From VRUE01 sp035997045 (GTDB lineage Bacteria; Actinomycetota; Thermoleophilia; Solirubrobacterales; 70-9): a stretch of 58,328 nt of DNA. Positions 1-8,232 of this stretch are shown piece after piece. The notes under the pieces were generated by a model. It was not told the origin of the DNA. It saw only the letters and a program-made list of their open reading frames with translations, and ran no database searches. The first letter of the stretch is position 1. Each line of letters begins with the position of its first letter. The DNA is taken from the NCBI GenBank assembly GCA_035997045.1, contig DASYIY010000007.1, positions 1 to 58,328 of the forward strand, given 5' to 3'. A program made the position numbers and the translations under genes.

Positions 1-965
1 AGATAAGCCGCCGCCGCTTCCTTGGGCGTCTGCTTTTCGAGTTCGACCCTCGCGTCGAGCTCCTGCATGACCGGAAGCGTGAGGCCCTTCTGGACCTCGA
101 GAATCGTCTTTTCGTAGTCCGGTCCGGCCTTTTCCGCCGTCGACTTCTTGCTGACGAAGATGACGTTGCCGGCCGGGAAGACGTGCTTGTCGTCTTCGAG
201 GATGACGAACTTGTTCTTTTCCGCCGAGAGCTGTGGATCGGTGGTGAAGAGGATCGAGAGGTCGGCCTGGCCCTTTTCGAGCACGGTGTAGCGGAGGCTG
301 ATGTCGACCGGATGGAATGACTTGAATTTCAGGCCGTACAGTTCTTCCAGCCCCGCCAGGCAGTCGATCCGCTGGCGACACTCCGGCGACCCGTACAGGG
401 AAAGTTCTTCGGAGACCCCTTCGAGGTCGGAGATGGTTTTCAGGTCGTATTTTTCAGCGGTTGTCTTCAGCAGCCCGACCGCGTTGGCGCTGGCGAACGG
501 CGTGGGTTCGAAAGCGGTGAGGCCTTCTTTTTCGAATTCTTCATTCGACTTTTCCCACGCTTCGGTGGCGTCTGAAGGGACTTCTTCGGGTTCGAGGCCG
601 AAGAACGAGGTCAGTGCGGTGCTGGCGTACTCCGGGTACCCCGAGACCGCGCCGGACTTGACCGCCTTGTGGGCAACCGTTTCGGAGCCGAGGCTGAGAT
701 CGCTCTTCGCTTTGTACCCGGCGGCAGCCAGGGCCTGGGTATAAATTTCCCCGAGGATTTCCTGTTCGGGGAAGTTCTTCGAGCCGATCGTCAGGCTGAC
801 CTTGGCGTTGTCGGGGTTGGAGACGATCGCCCCGGCACCGTTGCTTTCTTCTGTTTCGTTTGAGCTGCTGTCGCTACTGCTGCCGCAGGCTGCGACGCTG
901 AGGCTGAGGGCGAGCGCGAGCAGCAGTGCCCCGGCTGCGCGCAGACGAGTGGACTTGGTCCTCAT
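1..965 (-). CDS. Glycine betaine/choline ABC transporter substrate-binding lipoprotein (3' end outside window)
   Basis: The frame reads from an ATG at 965 to the left edge without a stop, so the C-terminus is missing. The N-terminus is a lipoprotein signal: basic MRTKSTR, a hydrophobic stretch, then the lipobox SVAACGSS. A Ser/Glu-rich linker follows. The mature part contains IGSKNFPEQEILGEIY and later YPEYAST, typical of the OpuAC/ProX (QAT) family that binds quaternary ammonium osmoprotectants. It is the last gene of the importer operon, 37 nt after the second permease. The protein should sit on the outer face of the membrane and hand ligand to the permeases. The exact ligand cannot be read from the sequence. 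Confidence 0.88.
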   Translation of the reverse strand, partial: MRTKSTRLRAAGALLLALALSLSVAACGSSSDSSSNETEESNGAGAIVSNPDNAKVSLTIGSKNFPEQEILGEIYTQALAAAGYKAKSDLSLGSETVAHKAVKSGAVSGYPEYASTALTSFFGLEPEEVPSDATEAWEKSNEEFEKEGLTAFEPTPFASANAVGLLKTTAEKYDLKTISDLEGVSEELSLYGSPECRQRIDCLAGLEELYGLKFKSFHPVDISLRYTVLEKGQADLSILFTTDPQLSAEKNKFVILEDDKHVFPAGNVIFVSKKSTAEKAGPDYEKTILEVQKGLTLPVMQELDARVELEKQTPKEAAAAY

Positions 966-1002
966 TTGATTCCTCTCTTGTCATTCATTTGCACGGTCAA
1001 AA

Positions 1003-1713
1003 TCAGGTGGGGCTTAGCTTCAGCCCCTTCGAGGTGAGCAGGCGCTGCAGCCCGGCGAGCGAGAACTCGAGTGCAAGGGCAAGAAGGGCGACCATGATCG
1101 CGCCCGCCAGCACCCCGTTGGTGCCGTAGACGTTTTCGCCGAGGATGAATTCGCCGAGCGTCGCCACGCCCGCCAGCGGCGCGATCGTCGCGGTCGCGAC
1201 GATATTGATCGTCGCCGTGCGGATGCCGGTGAAGATGCTCGGCATGGCCATCGGCGCCTCGACCTTGCGCACGATCTCGAACTCGGTCATGCCGATGCCG
1301 CGAGCGGCTTCGACGCTGGAACGGTCGACCTCGCGAATGCCGACGAAGGTGTTGGTGAGGATCGGGGGGATGCCGAGGATCGCCAGGGCGACGGTGAGGT
1401 TCAGCAGCCCAACGCCGATGACCGCCGCCATCAGGGCGATCAGCGCCAGCTCGGGCACCGCGCGCCCGGCGTTGCCAATGCCGAGGGCGACGAATTCGCC
1501 CGCCCCTCGGTGGCCGAAGTAGAGACCGGCCGGTAGTGCGATCACGAGCGCCAGCGCCAGCGCCAGCAGCGTAATTTCGAGCTGGTTGAGCGTCAGTTCA
1601 ATGACTTGGTCAAGTCCGCCGACGCTCTTGCCGCCGGTGACGTTCGAGGTTTGCGGAGTAAAGATGAATTCGAACGCTCCGCCGAAGGAAGCGAACAACG
1701 GCGCAGCGGTCAC
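1003..1713 (-). CDS. Osmoprotectant ABC transporter permease (second permease)
   Basis: A 236-aa integral membrane protein of the OpuCB/ProW permease type. The N-terminal segment FEFIFTPQTSNVTGG is followed by QVIELTLNQLEITLLALALAL, the family's usual lead-in to the first membrane span. The conserved cytoplasmic loop EAARGIGMTEFEIVRKVEAPMAMPSIFTG is the EAA motif that contacts the ATPase. Its start overlaps the stop of the preceding permease by 4 nt (ATGA), so the two are translationally coupled. A two-permease arrangement is normal for the OpuC-type importers of choline, carnitine or glycine betaine. Confidence 0.9.
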   Translation of the reverse strand: MTAAPLFASFGGAFEFIFTPQTSNVTGGKSVGGLDQVIELTLNQLEITLLALALALVIALPAGLYFGHRGAGEFVALGIGNAGRAVPELALIALMAAVIGVGLLNLTVALAILGIPPILTNTFVGIREVDRSSVEAARGIGMTEFEIVRKVEAPMAMPSIFTGIRTATINIVATATIAPLAGVATLGEFILGENVYGTNGVLAGAIMVALLALALEFSLAGLQRLLTSKGLKLSPT

Positions 1714-2453
1714 GATGCCACCGCCCTGCGCCAGGGCGTCGCGAAGTACTGAATCGTCAACAGGATGGCGTCGAAGAAGAATGCCATCGCGACCACGATC
1801 CCGCCGGCGATGAGAATCGTGGTTGGGAAGCGAAGGTTGCTTTCGCCGAGGATCTGGGTGCCGAGACCACCGGCGCCGGCGAACACCGCCAGCGTCGCGA
1901 TCGCAATCGTGCTGACGGTCGCGATCCTGAGACCGCCGATGATCTCCGGGATGGCAAGGGGCAGCTCGACCCGCCAGAGGATCTGCCGCTCGGTCATTCC
2001 CATGCCGCGGGCGGAGTCCTTGGCGGACTCGGGGACGTTGTCGAGGCCGACGGTGACGTTGCGGTAGATGATTTGCAGCGTGTAGGCGCTAAGGGCGATG
2101 ATCGCCGTCTCGCGGCCGCGCCCCGTGACCGGCAGCAGCAGCAGGAAGAAGGCGATGCTCGGGATCGCGTAGAGGACCCCTGTCCCGGCCAGCAGCGGCG
2201 GTCGCAACCAGCGGCGACGGTGCGCGAGCAGCGCCAGGGCGAAGGCGACGGCGAAACCGAGCACGACCGAGATCACGACGAGTTCGAACTGCTGCAGCGC
2301 CGGGGTCCCGTAGCGGTCGATGTTCTGGCGCGCCCAGTCCCAGCAGAAGAGGTGGCTCGGTTTCGCCTGGCAGGGCAGGGTCGCCGAAGTGCGTTCGTGG
2401 ATGAAGCCCTTGCCGACTTCGCCGGCGGCCGCGAAGAGGGCGCCGTTAGCCAT
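1710..2453 (-). CDS. Osmoprotectant ABC transporter permease (first permease)
   Basis: A 247-aa membrane protein with five or so predicted spans. The EAA-type loop SAKDSARGMGMTERQILWRVELPLAIPEIIGGLR is clear. The N-terminal 50 residues contain CWDWARQNIDRYGTPALQQFELVVISV, the usual periplasmic-to-first-span transition in ProW-like permeases. The start lies 8 nt inside the 3' end of the ATPase gene. Together with the second permease it should form the heterodimeric channel. An alternative shorter start is possible, because the first 35 residues are poorly conserved in character. Confidence 0.89.
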   Translation of the reverse strand: MANGALFAAAGEVGKGFIHERTSATLPCQAKPSHLFCWDWARQNIDRYGTPALQQFELVVISVVLGFAVAFALALLAHRRRWLRPPLLAGTGVLYAIPSIAFFLLLLPVTGRGRETAIIALSAYTLQIIYRNVTVGLDNVPESAKDSARGMGMTERQILWRVELPLAIPEIIGGLRIATVSTIAIATLAVFAGAGGLGTQILGESNLRFPTTILIAGGIVVAMAFFFDAILLTIQYFATPWRRAVAS

Positions 2454-3669
2454 GCGGCCGCTCCACCGCGCCGTGCTCCTCGGTTTTCGCCTTTGGCGAT
2501 TTGAGGAACTCGGAGATGATCTCGACCGAGAGGACGCCGTCGATCCGGCCCCGGTGGTCGACGACAGCCGCGTACTGCGCCTCGCCCTGGAGCAGGTCGG
2601 CGAGGGCGTCGCGCATGATGTCGTCGCGGTCGAGCAGCGGTCCGAGTGGCGAATCGGGACGGCTCGCCACGACGTCGGCGCGGAGGTCGCGCTCGGAGAG
2701 CCAGCCGAGCGGGCGGCGCTCGCTGTCGACCAGCAGGGGGTAGGGGACCTCGACGTCGGGCGAGGCGAGCTTCGCCTTGACCTCGGCCGTCGGCTGGCCG
2801 ACGTAGGCCAGCGGCGCCTCCCAGAGGTCGATGTCGGCGACCCGCATCAGCGCCAGGCGCTTGAGGGCGCGGTCGGCGCCGACAAAGTCCTCGACGAACT
2901 CGTCGGCGGGGTCCATCAGGATCTCGGCCGGTGTCGCGTACTGGGCGACCTTGCCGCCCTCGCGCATGACCGCGATCCGGTCGCCCATCTTGATCGCCTC
3001 GTCGATGTCGTGGGTGACGAAGAGGACGGTCTTGCCGATCTCTGCCTGCAGGCGCAGGAACTCGTTCTGCAGACGCTCGCGATTGATCGGGTCGATCGCC
3101 CCGAAGGGCTCGTCCATCAGCATCACCAAGGGGTCGGCAGCGAGTGCGCGGGCGACTCCGACCCGCTGCTGCTGACCGCCGGAGAGCTGTGCCGGGTAGC
3201 GCTCGCCGAGCTCTGGGTCGAGCCCGATCAGCTCGATCAGCTCGGCTGTGCGGGCCTCGGTCCGCTCCTTCTTCCAGCCCAGCAGCTGCGGCACCGCGGC
3301 GATGTTCTCGGCGATCGTGCGGTGGGGGAAGAGGCCGACCTGCTGGATCACGTAGCCGACCTCGCGCCGCAGCCGGGCGGCGTCGCGGTTGCGCACCGAC
3401 TCGCCGCCGATCAGGATGTCGCCCTCGCTGATCTCGACCATGCGGTTGACCATCCGCATCGCGGTCGTCTTGCCGCAGCCCGATGGCCCGACCAGGACGC
3501 AGATCTCGCCGGCGGGAACTTCCAGCGTCAGCGCATCGACGGCGGCCACGGAGGAATCGCCGTAGCGCTTGGTGGCGCCTTCGTAGCGGACGGCGGAGGC
3601 GCCGCTATTCGACCCTTCGTCAGTGACCTCTTCGCTGGGCACTTGGGCCGAGCCTATACCCATGGCCAC
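2446..3669 (-). CDS. Osmoprotectant ABC transporter ATPase with CBS domains
   Basis: A 407-aa ATPase of the OpuCA/ProV type. Walker A is GPSGCGKTT, the Q-loop region is YVIQQVGLFPHRT, the signature is LSGGQQQR, Walker B is VMLMDEPFGAID and the switch histidine lies in FVTHDIDEA. The C-terminal third (from about residue 280) carries two CBS-like repeats ending in DHRGRIDGVLSVEIISEF; in OpuA-type importers such domains sense ionic strength. The frame opens with GTG at 3669, and an in-frame ATG two codons later (3663) is equally plausible; neither has an obvious Shine-Dalgarno. It starts 5 nt after the DUF318 permease stop, so it is probably cotranscribed with it. Confidence 0.9.
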   Translation of the reverse strand: MAMGIGSAQVPSEEVTDEGSNSGASAVRYEGATKRYGDSSVAAVDALTLEVPAGEICVLVGPSGCGKTTAMRMVNRMVEISEGDILIGGESVRNRDAARLRREVGYVIQQVGLFPHRTIAENIAAVPQLLGWKKERTEARTAELIELIGLDPELGERYPAQLSGGQQQRVGVARALAADPLVMLMDEPFGAIDPINRERLQNEFLRLQAEIGKTVLFVTHDIDEAIKMGDRIAVMREGGKVAQYATPAEILMDPADEFVEDFVGADRALKRLALMRVADIDLWEAPLAYVGQPTAEVKAKLASPDVEVPYPLLVDSERRPLGWLSERDLRADVVASRPDSPLGPLLDRDDIMRDALADLLQGEAQYAAVVDHRGRIDGVLSVEIISEFLKSPKAKTEEHGAVERPHG

Positions 3670-3674
3670 TGGCT

Positions 3675-4805
3675 TTACTCGTGCGCGGGGCAGCTCGCGG
3701 ACCCGGCCCTGCTCGGCCTGCTCAGCCAGAAGAGCGCGGCGAAGACCGCCATCCCGACCAGATTGAGGGCGAGCTTGTAGTCGAGCTGTACCGAGCCGAA
3801 GATGTCATCGCGGCTCGGCCGCGTGCTTGGGATCAATCCGGCGGCGCTGAAGAGACCGTCGACGGCCAGGGCGGCGACGATCATCGTCAGCAGCATCAGG
3901 GCGACGATCCGCACGGTGAAGGTCCAGCCGTAGTACTTGCGGTAGGCGAGCACGATCGGCAGCACGATCAGGTCGGCGAAGATGAAGGCCATCACCCCGG
4001 CGAAGCTGATCCCGCCCGACCAGAGCACCGCGGCGAGGGGGATGTTGCCAACCGAGCAGACGAAGCTGAGCACCGCGATCAGCGGCCCGACGATCACGTT
4101 CTCCAGTGCGTTGACCCAGCCCGGCGCGCCGCTGATGAAGAGGCTGTTGAAGAAGTCGTTGCCGAGCAGGCCGATGAAGCCGGCGAGCAGGAAGCCGATC
4201 GAGATCTCCTTCCAGAGCATCTGCCAGTCGCCGCGGAAGTTGGCCGCGACCTCGGTCCAGCTCGAGGTCGAGAGCAAGCGCTTGCGCCAGCCCGGCGCCT
4301 CGGCTGTGGCCTGGCCGTGGTCGTGCTGGTGGCCGGCATCCACTTCCTGCGCGTGGCGGCGCGCCTGCTCTTCCAGTCGCGGTGAGACGAAGAGCCGCAG
4401 CGCCGTCGCCATCAGCACGACCATGATCAGGCCGCCGATGTACTCGGCGAGGGTGAACTGCCAGCCGAGCAGCACCCAGAGCACCAGGCCCAGCTCCCAG
4501 ACCAGGTTGGTCGAGGCGAACTGGAAGGCCAGCGCCGAGGCCGCCGAGGCGCCCTTCTGGAAGAGGCTCTTGGCGATCGCGATCGCCGCGTAGGAGCAGG
4601 AGGAGGAGGCCGCGCCGAGCCCGGTCGCCCAGGCGATCGGCCGCGGGCCTCCGCCAGAGAGCGTCGCCTGAATTCGCTCGCGCGGCACCCAGGCCTGGAC
4701 GATCCCCGAGATCGCGAAGCCGAGCACGAGTGCCCACCAGACCTCGTAGGCCATCAGGAAGGACTGCTTGAAGCCCTCGGCGACGGTGCTCAGAAGATCG
4801 GCCAC
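3675..4805 (-). CDS. Permease of the DUF318/ArsP_1 (SO_0444-like efflux) family
   Basis: A 376-aa polytopic membrane protein. Two repeated halves carry the family hallmarks: SSSCSYAAIAIAKSLFQKGAS with FQFASTNL in the first half and FVCSVGNIPLAAVLWSGGISF in the second. The hydrophilic middle (about residues 145-185) is His/Asp-rich (HQHDHGQ), which could bind metal. Members of this family have been linked to export of copper, zinc or organoarsenicals. The strongest clue to regulation is a perfect CsoR-like palindrome 17-33 bp upstream of the ATG. This makes copper or a sulfur species the likeliest signal. The gene is also in line with the osmoprotectant importer downstream, an unexpected pairing. 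Confidence 0.82.
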   Translation of the reverse strand: MADLLSTVAEGFKQSFLMAYEVWWALVLGFAISGIVQAWVPRERIQATLSGGGPRPIAWATGLGAASSSCSYAAIAIAKSLFQKGASAASALAFQFASTNLVWELGLVLWVLLGWQFTLAEYIGGLIMVVLMATALRLFVSPRLEEQARRHAQEVDAGHQHDHGQATAEAPGWRKRLLSTSSWTEVAANFRGDWQMLWKEISIGFLLAGFIGLLGNDFFNSLFISGAPGWVNALENVIVGPLIAVLSFVCSVGNIPLAAVLWSGGISFAGVMAFIFADLIVLPIVLAYRKYYGWTFTVRIVALMLLTMIVAALAVDGLFSAAGLIPSTRPSRDDIFGSVQLDYKLALNLVGMAVFAALFWLSRPSRAGSASCPAHE

Positions 4806-4821
4806 GAGGGCACCGTAGCAA

Positions 4822-4838
4822 ATACCCCCCGGGGGTAT
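4822..4838 (-). promoter_or_regulatory. CsoR-like operator
   Basis: ATACCCCCCGGGGGTAT is a perfect palindrome: 8-bp arms around a central C. It sits between the deaminase stop (4844) and the permease ATG (4805). CsoR and related DUF156 repressors recognise TACCC-N-GGGTA type G-tract sites, so this is a very good match by eye. The flanking TATATATT may be part of a -10 region. No csoR gene is in the window. Confidence 0.75.
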
Positions 4839-4843
4839 ATATT

Positions 4844-6175
4844 TCAGCCAATACCGAGGCGTCGCGAGCGCTCGACGGCGCGGGCCACGACCTCCTCGGT
4901 GCCGGGAACCTCGCCGTCCCGCATCAGTACCCGGCCGGCGACCACGGTGGTATCGACGATCGAGCCGCTGGCCGCGTAGACCAGGTCCGAGTGAAGATCA
5001 CCAAGGCTCAGCTCGGGCGAGTTGGCCCGCAGCAGCAAGAAGTCCGCCGGACCGCCAACCCGAACCCTCCGCTCGCCCCCCCGAACTGCATCAATTTTCC
5101 GGCCTGCCGGCCCTGAAAGTTGATGCAGTTCGGAGTCGGCGTCGACAAGCAGCGGGGCGGTGGCGCCGGTGGCGATTTGCCAGGCCTCCCTGGCGGGGAG
5201 GACGGTTGGATCGCCGGAAGCGTGACGTTGCGTCAGGGCGAAGACCTTCAGGTCGGAGAGAAGGTCGAGCGAGTCGTTCGACCCCGGCCCATCGGTGCCG
5301 AGGCCGACGGCGACGCCGGCCTCGCGCGCGGCGGGATAGGGGAACACGCCGCCGACCGCCAGCTTCATGTTGGCGACCGGGTTGGCGACGACGGTGCAGC
5401 CGCGCGCGGCGATCAGCTCGAGCTCGGCGCGATCGAGCCAGACGCCGTGGGCGAGGACGGTGCGCTGGCTCAGCATCCCGAGCCGGTCGAGGTAGGCGGC
5501 GGGGCGCAGGCCATGCTGTTCGAGGCAGTCGCTCACCTCCTGCTCGGTCTCGGAGAGGTGGATCTGGACGGGGATCCCACGCTCCGCCGCCTGCTCCGCG
5601 GTCCAGCGCAGCAGCTCTTCGCTGACCGTGTAGATCGCGTGCGGGGCGAGGGCGCTGCCGACCTCGGCGCCGAACTCGGCCAGTTCGTCGAGGCTACCCA
5701 GGGCCTTCTCCTGCATGGTCGCCGTCTTGCCGTCGGCATCGAAGAGCGGGCCGCCGATCGTCGCCCGCAACCCAGCGTCGTGCACCGCCTTGGCGGTTGC
5801 GCGAGGGTGCCAGTACATGTCCCAGAAGCGGGTCGTGCCGGTGCGGATCATCTCCGCGCAGGCGAGGCGCGCGCCCCAGTAGACGTCTTCTGGCTCCAGC
5901 TTTGCCTCGACCGGCCAGACCACCTCCTGCAACCAGCGCATCAGCGGCAGGTCGCCGCCGTAGCCGCGGAAGAGGGTCATCGCCGCGTGCGTGTGCCCGT
6001 TGACGAGCGGCGCCACGAGCGGTGCTCCCGCCGCCCCGATCGTCTCGTCGCCGGGCTCCGCGGCGACCTCCGGGCCGAGTGCCGCGATCGTTCCTTCGAT
6101 GCAACGCAGCCCGACCGTCTCGCCGTTAAGGACGGCGCCGGTAACCGTGAGCGGTGCCGGCGTCGTCGGGCTCAC
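4844..6175 (-). CDS. Amidohydrolase, probable 5-methylthioadenosine/S-adenosylhomocysteine deaminase
   Basis: A 443-aa metal-dependent amidohydrolase. The metal motif LVNGHTHAAMTLFRGYGGDLPLM is near residue 60, IHLSETEQEV and VLAHGVWL follow, and the catalytic aspartate is in LGTDGPGSNDSLDLLSDLK. This pattern is that of the MtaD/SsnA group. The start is GTG at 6175, overlapping the stop of the upstream phosphorylase by 4 nt. That pairing supports deamination of methylthioadenosine to methylthioinosine. Near residues 348-364 (5081-5133) the coding sequence contains an in-frame palindromic repeat that adds roughly 17 residues (ELHQLSGPAGRKIDAVR) just before the conserved GGPADFLLL strand. Confidence 0.82.
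   Translation of the reverse strand: MSPTTPAPLTVTGAVLNGETVGLRCIEGTIAALGPEVAAEPGDETIGAAGAPLVAPLVNGHTHAAMTLFRGYGGDLPLMRWLQEVVWPVEAKLEPEDVYWGARLACAEMIRTGTTRFWDMYWHPRATAKAVHDAGLRATIGGPLFDADGKTATMQEKALGSLDELAEFGAEVGSALAPHAIYTVSEELLRWTAEQAAERGIPVQIHLSETEQEVSDCLEQHGLRPAAYLDRLGMLSQRTVLAHGVWLDRAELELIAARGCTVVANPVANMKLAVGGVFPYPAAREAGVAVGLGTDGPGSNDSLDLLSDLKVFALTQRHASGDPTVLPAREAWQIATGATAPLLVDADSELHQLSGPAGRKIDAVRGGERRVRVGGPADFLLLRANSPELSLGDLHSDLVYAASGSIVDTTVVAGRVLMRDGEVPGTEEVVARAVERSRRLGIG
5081..5133. repeat. Palindromic repeat element, copy 1 (inside the deaminase gene)
   Basis: CCGAACTGCATCAA at 5081-5094 is the perfect reverse complement of 5120-5133. The pairing continues inward through TTTTC/GAAAG with one G-U pair, and the centre is CCGGCCTGC. 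The element keeps the deaminase reading frame open. A second copy with the same outer arms and the same CCGGCCTGC centre lies at 26192-26241. Confidence 0.8.
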
Positions 6176-6849
6176 GGCCCGACCGCGCCCAGCTGCGGCA
6201 GGACCGCCGCCAGGCCGTCGTGCAGTTGCAGGGCGTTGGTGGCCCGCGCCGCTTCCAGCTCGATGATCTCCAGCGGCCGGGGGCCGATCCCGTTGGCGAG
6301 GTTGTCGACGACGCAGACCGCGGCGTAGGCGAGGCCGAGCTCGGCGGCGACGATGCACTCCGAGGCGATCGTCATCCCGACCACATCGGCGTGGGCGGCC
6401 ATCAGCCGGATCTCGGCCGGGGTCTCGAAGCGCGGTCCGATCGCCTGCCAGTAGACGCCGCCGTCGCGCAGCGGTGCCGGGCACGCGTTCCAGGCCTCGA
6501 GGACTTCAGCGCGCCAAGTGGGGTCGAACCCGGGTGCCCGGTGGGCGCGCTCGTCGTCGAATACCGAAAGGCCGAGGTGCAGGGCGATGAAGTCGTCCGG
6601 GCAGAGCAGGCTGCCGACCGGCAGCTCGGGGCTGAGCGAGCCGACCGAGCCGACCGCCAACACGCGGTCGCAGCCCCCCTCGACCAGGGCCTCCAGGTTG
6701 GCCGCGTGGTCGACCTCATGCGGCAGCCGGTAGTCGCCCTCGCCGTGGCGCTGGACGATCGCCGCACCGTGCTCGGCCGCTGCCGCGGCGATCGTCTCGC
6801 CCCCCGGGCCAAGCGCACTGCTGCCGAGCACCACCGCCAGTCGTCCCAT
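6172..6849 (-). CDS. Methylthioadenosine/methylthioinosine phosphorylase-like protein (PNP/MTAP family II)
   Basis: A 225-aa nucleoside phosphorylase; the family is usually 245-290 aa, so this is a compact member. Visible motifs are AVVLGSSALG at the N-terminus, RHGEGDYRLPHEVDHAANLEAL (phosphate and nucleoside site), GPRFETPAEIR and GMTIASECIVAAELGLAYAAV. In the base-binding segment CVVDNLANGI the residue aligned by eye with the first specificity aspartate of MTAP (TDYD) is Asn, as in 6-oxopurine enzymes. With the deaminase overlapping downstream, phosphorolysis of methylthioinosine to hypoxanthine and methylthioribose-1-phosphate is the favoured reading. Adenosine-type specificity cannot be excluded. 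Confidence 0.75.
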   Translation of the reverse strand: MGRLAVVLGSSALGPGGETIAAAAAEHGAAIVQRHGEGDYRLPHEVDHAANLEALVEGGCDRVLAVGSVGSLSPELPVGSLLCPDDFIALHLGLSVFDDERAHRAPGFDPTWRAEVLEAWNACPAPLRDGGVYWQAIGPRFETPAEIRLMAAHADVVGMTIASECIVAAELGLAYAAVCVVDNLANGIGPRPLEIIELEAARATNALQLHDGLAAVLPQLGAVGP

Positions 6850-6861
6850 CGCGCCTCGATC

Positions 6862-8214
6862 CTATGACCGCTTGGCGAGGAAGGCGGCCGCGGCGTCGTC
6901 GTGGTCGACGATCGGCTCGGGGTAGTCGAGCCCGCGCCGCCTGACGGCCGGCAGGCGCCACGGCTCGTGTACGGCGGCGCCGTCGATCGCCTCCAGCTCG
7001 GGCAGGTAGCGGCGCACGTACTCCCCCTCGGGGTCGAAGCGGTGCGCCTGGCGGAGCGGGTTGAAGACGCGGTTGGGGCGGGTGTCGTTGCCGGTGCCTG
7101 CCACCCACTGCCAGTTGCCGGCGTTGTTGGCGATCTCGCCGTCGCTGAGCAGGTCCCAGAAGTGATTCGCGCCCCAGCGCCAGTCGAGGTAGAGGTCCTT
7201 ACTCAGGAAGGAGGCGGCGATCATCCGCGCCCGGTTGTGCATACGGCCCTCGCCGCGTAGCTGGCGCATTGCCGCGTCGACGATCGGGTAGCCGCTGCAG
7301 CCCTCGCACCAGGCCTCGAAGGCCCGCTGCGAGCGGGACCAGCGGTCGCCGCGCGGCCGGTAATCGCGCCGAGGAAGGGCCGGGAAGGCGGCGAGCACCT
7401 GGTGGTGGAAGTCGCGCCAGCAGAGCTGGCGGGCGTAGGCAGCCCCGCCGGGGCGGGATCGCGCCTCGCCCAGCAGTTCCAGCGGCGAGATGCAGCCGAA
7501 GCGCAGGTATGGGCTCAGGGCCGAGGTTGCGTCCCCCGGCAGATCGTCGTGCCGTGCCTCATAGCCGGCGAGGCCGTCGCGAAGGAAGCCGCGCATCAAC
7601 CGCCGTCCCTCGCTCTCGCCGCCACTCGCGCGCTGGGGGGAGGGAGGAGCGCTCAGCAGGGAGTCCAGCGCCGGCGGCCGCCCGGCGGCGAGACGCGACG
7701 GCACCGAGATTCGCCGCAGAGTCGCGGCCTGTGGTCGCGGCGGCACCTGCGCCCAGGCGCGGTGGAAGGGGGTGAAGACCTTGAAGTGGTCGCCGCCGCC
7801 GGGGGTCACGATCCCCGGTGCCACGATCGTCGTCCCGCCATGCGCGTGAAAGGCGATCCGCTCCTCTTCGCAGGCAGCGCCCATGCGCTGCTCGCGCCGC
7901 CGCGCGTAAGCGCTCCAGTCGGCGCTCACGTGCAGCTCTCCCGCGCCGGCCTCGTGCGCGACCGAGATCGCCTCGCGGACTGGGTCGCCGCGCCGGACGT
8001 AGAGCCGCCCGCCGGCCCGCCGCAGCGATTGGTCGAGATCGCGCAACGCCTCGAGCATGAAGGCGACGCGGTTGGGCGCGGCGAAGCGCGAGCCGAGCAG
8101 CTTCTGGTCGAGCACGAACAGCGGCACGGTCCGTTCCGCCTTGGCCGCCGCGGCAAGCGCTGGGTTGTCGCGCACCCGCAGGTCGCGATTGAAGAGAACG
8201 ACGGCTGTCTTCAC
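6862..8214 (-). CDS. phr: Deoxyribodipyrimidine photolyase (cryptochrome/photolyase family)
   Basis: A 450-aa class I type photolyase. It has an N-terminal antenna-binding Rossmann domain (AVVLFNRDLRVRDNPAL) and a C-terminal FAD domain with SPYLRFGCISP, RQLCWRDFHHQVL, YPIVDAAMRQL, GRMHNRARMIAASFLSKDLYLDWRWG and NNAGNWQWVAGTGND. These include the Trp residues of the electron chain and the FAD pocket Asn/Asp. GTG at 8214 is chosen because the preceding codons lack family character and the next gene starts divergently 18 bp away. It repairs UV dimers using light. The phosphorylase follows 12 nt downstream, so readthrough is likely. Confidence 0.92.
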   Translation of the reverse strand: MKTAVVLFNRDLRVRDNPALAAAAKAERTVPLFVLDQKLLGSRFAAPNRVAFMLEALRDLDQSLRRAGGRLYVRRGDPVREAISVAHEAGAGELHVSADWSAYARRREQRMGAACEEERIAFHAHGGTTIVAPGIVTPGGGDHFKVFTPFHRAWAQVPPRPQAATLRRISVPSRLAAGRPPALDSLLSAPPSPQRASGGESEGRRLMRGFLRDGLAGYEARHDDLPGDATSALSPYLRFGCISPLELLGEARSRPGGAAYARQLCWRDFHHQVLAAFPALPRRDYRPRGDRWSRSQRAFEAWCEGCSGYPIVDAAMRQLRGEGRMHNRARMIAASFLSKDLYLDWRWGANHFWDLLSDGEIANNAGNWQWVAGTGNDTRPNRVFNPLRQAHRFDPEGEYVRRYLPELEAIDGAAVHEPWRLPAVRRRGLDYPEPIVDHDDAAAAFLAKRS

Positions 8215-8230
8215 TTCACCTATGGTGAAG
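8214..8230. promoter_or_regulatory. Palindrome between two divergent start codons
   Basis: CTTCACCTATGGTGAAG is a perfect palindrome with 7-bp arms and a TAT centre. It fills the gap between the photolyase GTG (8214, minus) and the DUF6328 GTG (8233, plus). Its symmetry and position suit an operator controlling both genes, but both transcripts would then be nearly leaderless. Confidence 0.45.
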
Positions 8231-8232
8231 GT

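Noticed and set aside
2320..3780. A 486-codon open frame on the plus strand opposite the importer ATPase
   Set aside because: It is an antisense shadow of a firmly identified gene; its translation is rich in Asp/Leu/Val/Gly with no domain.
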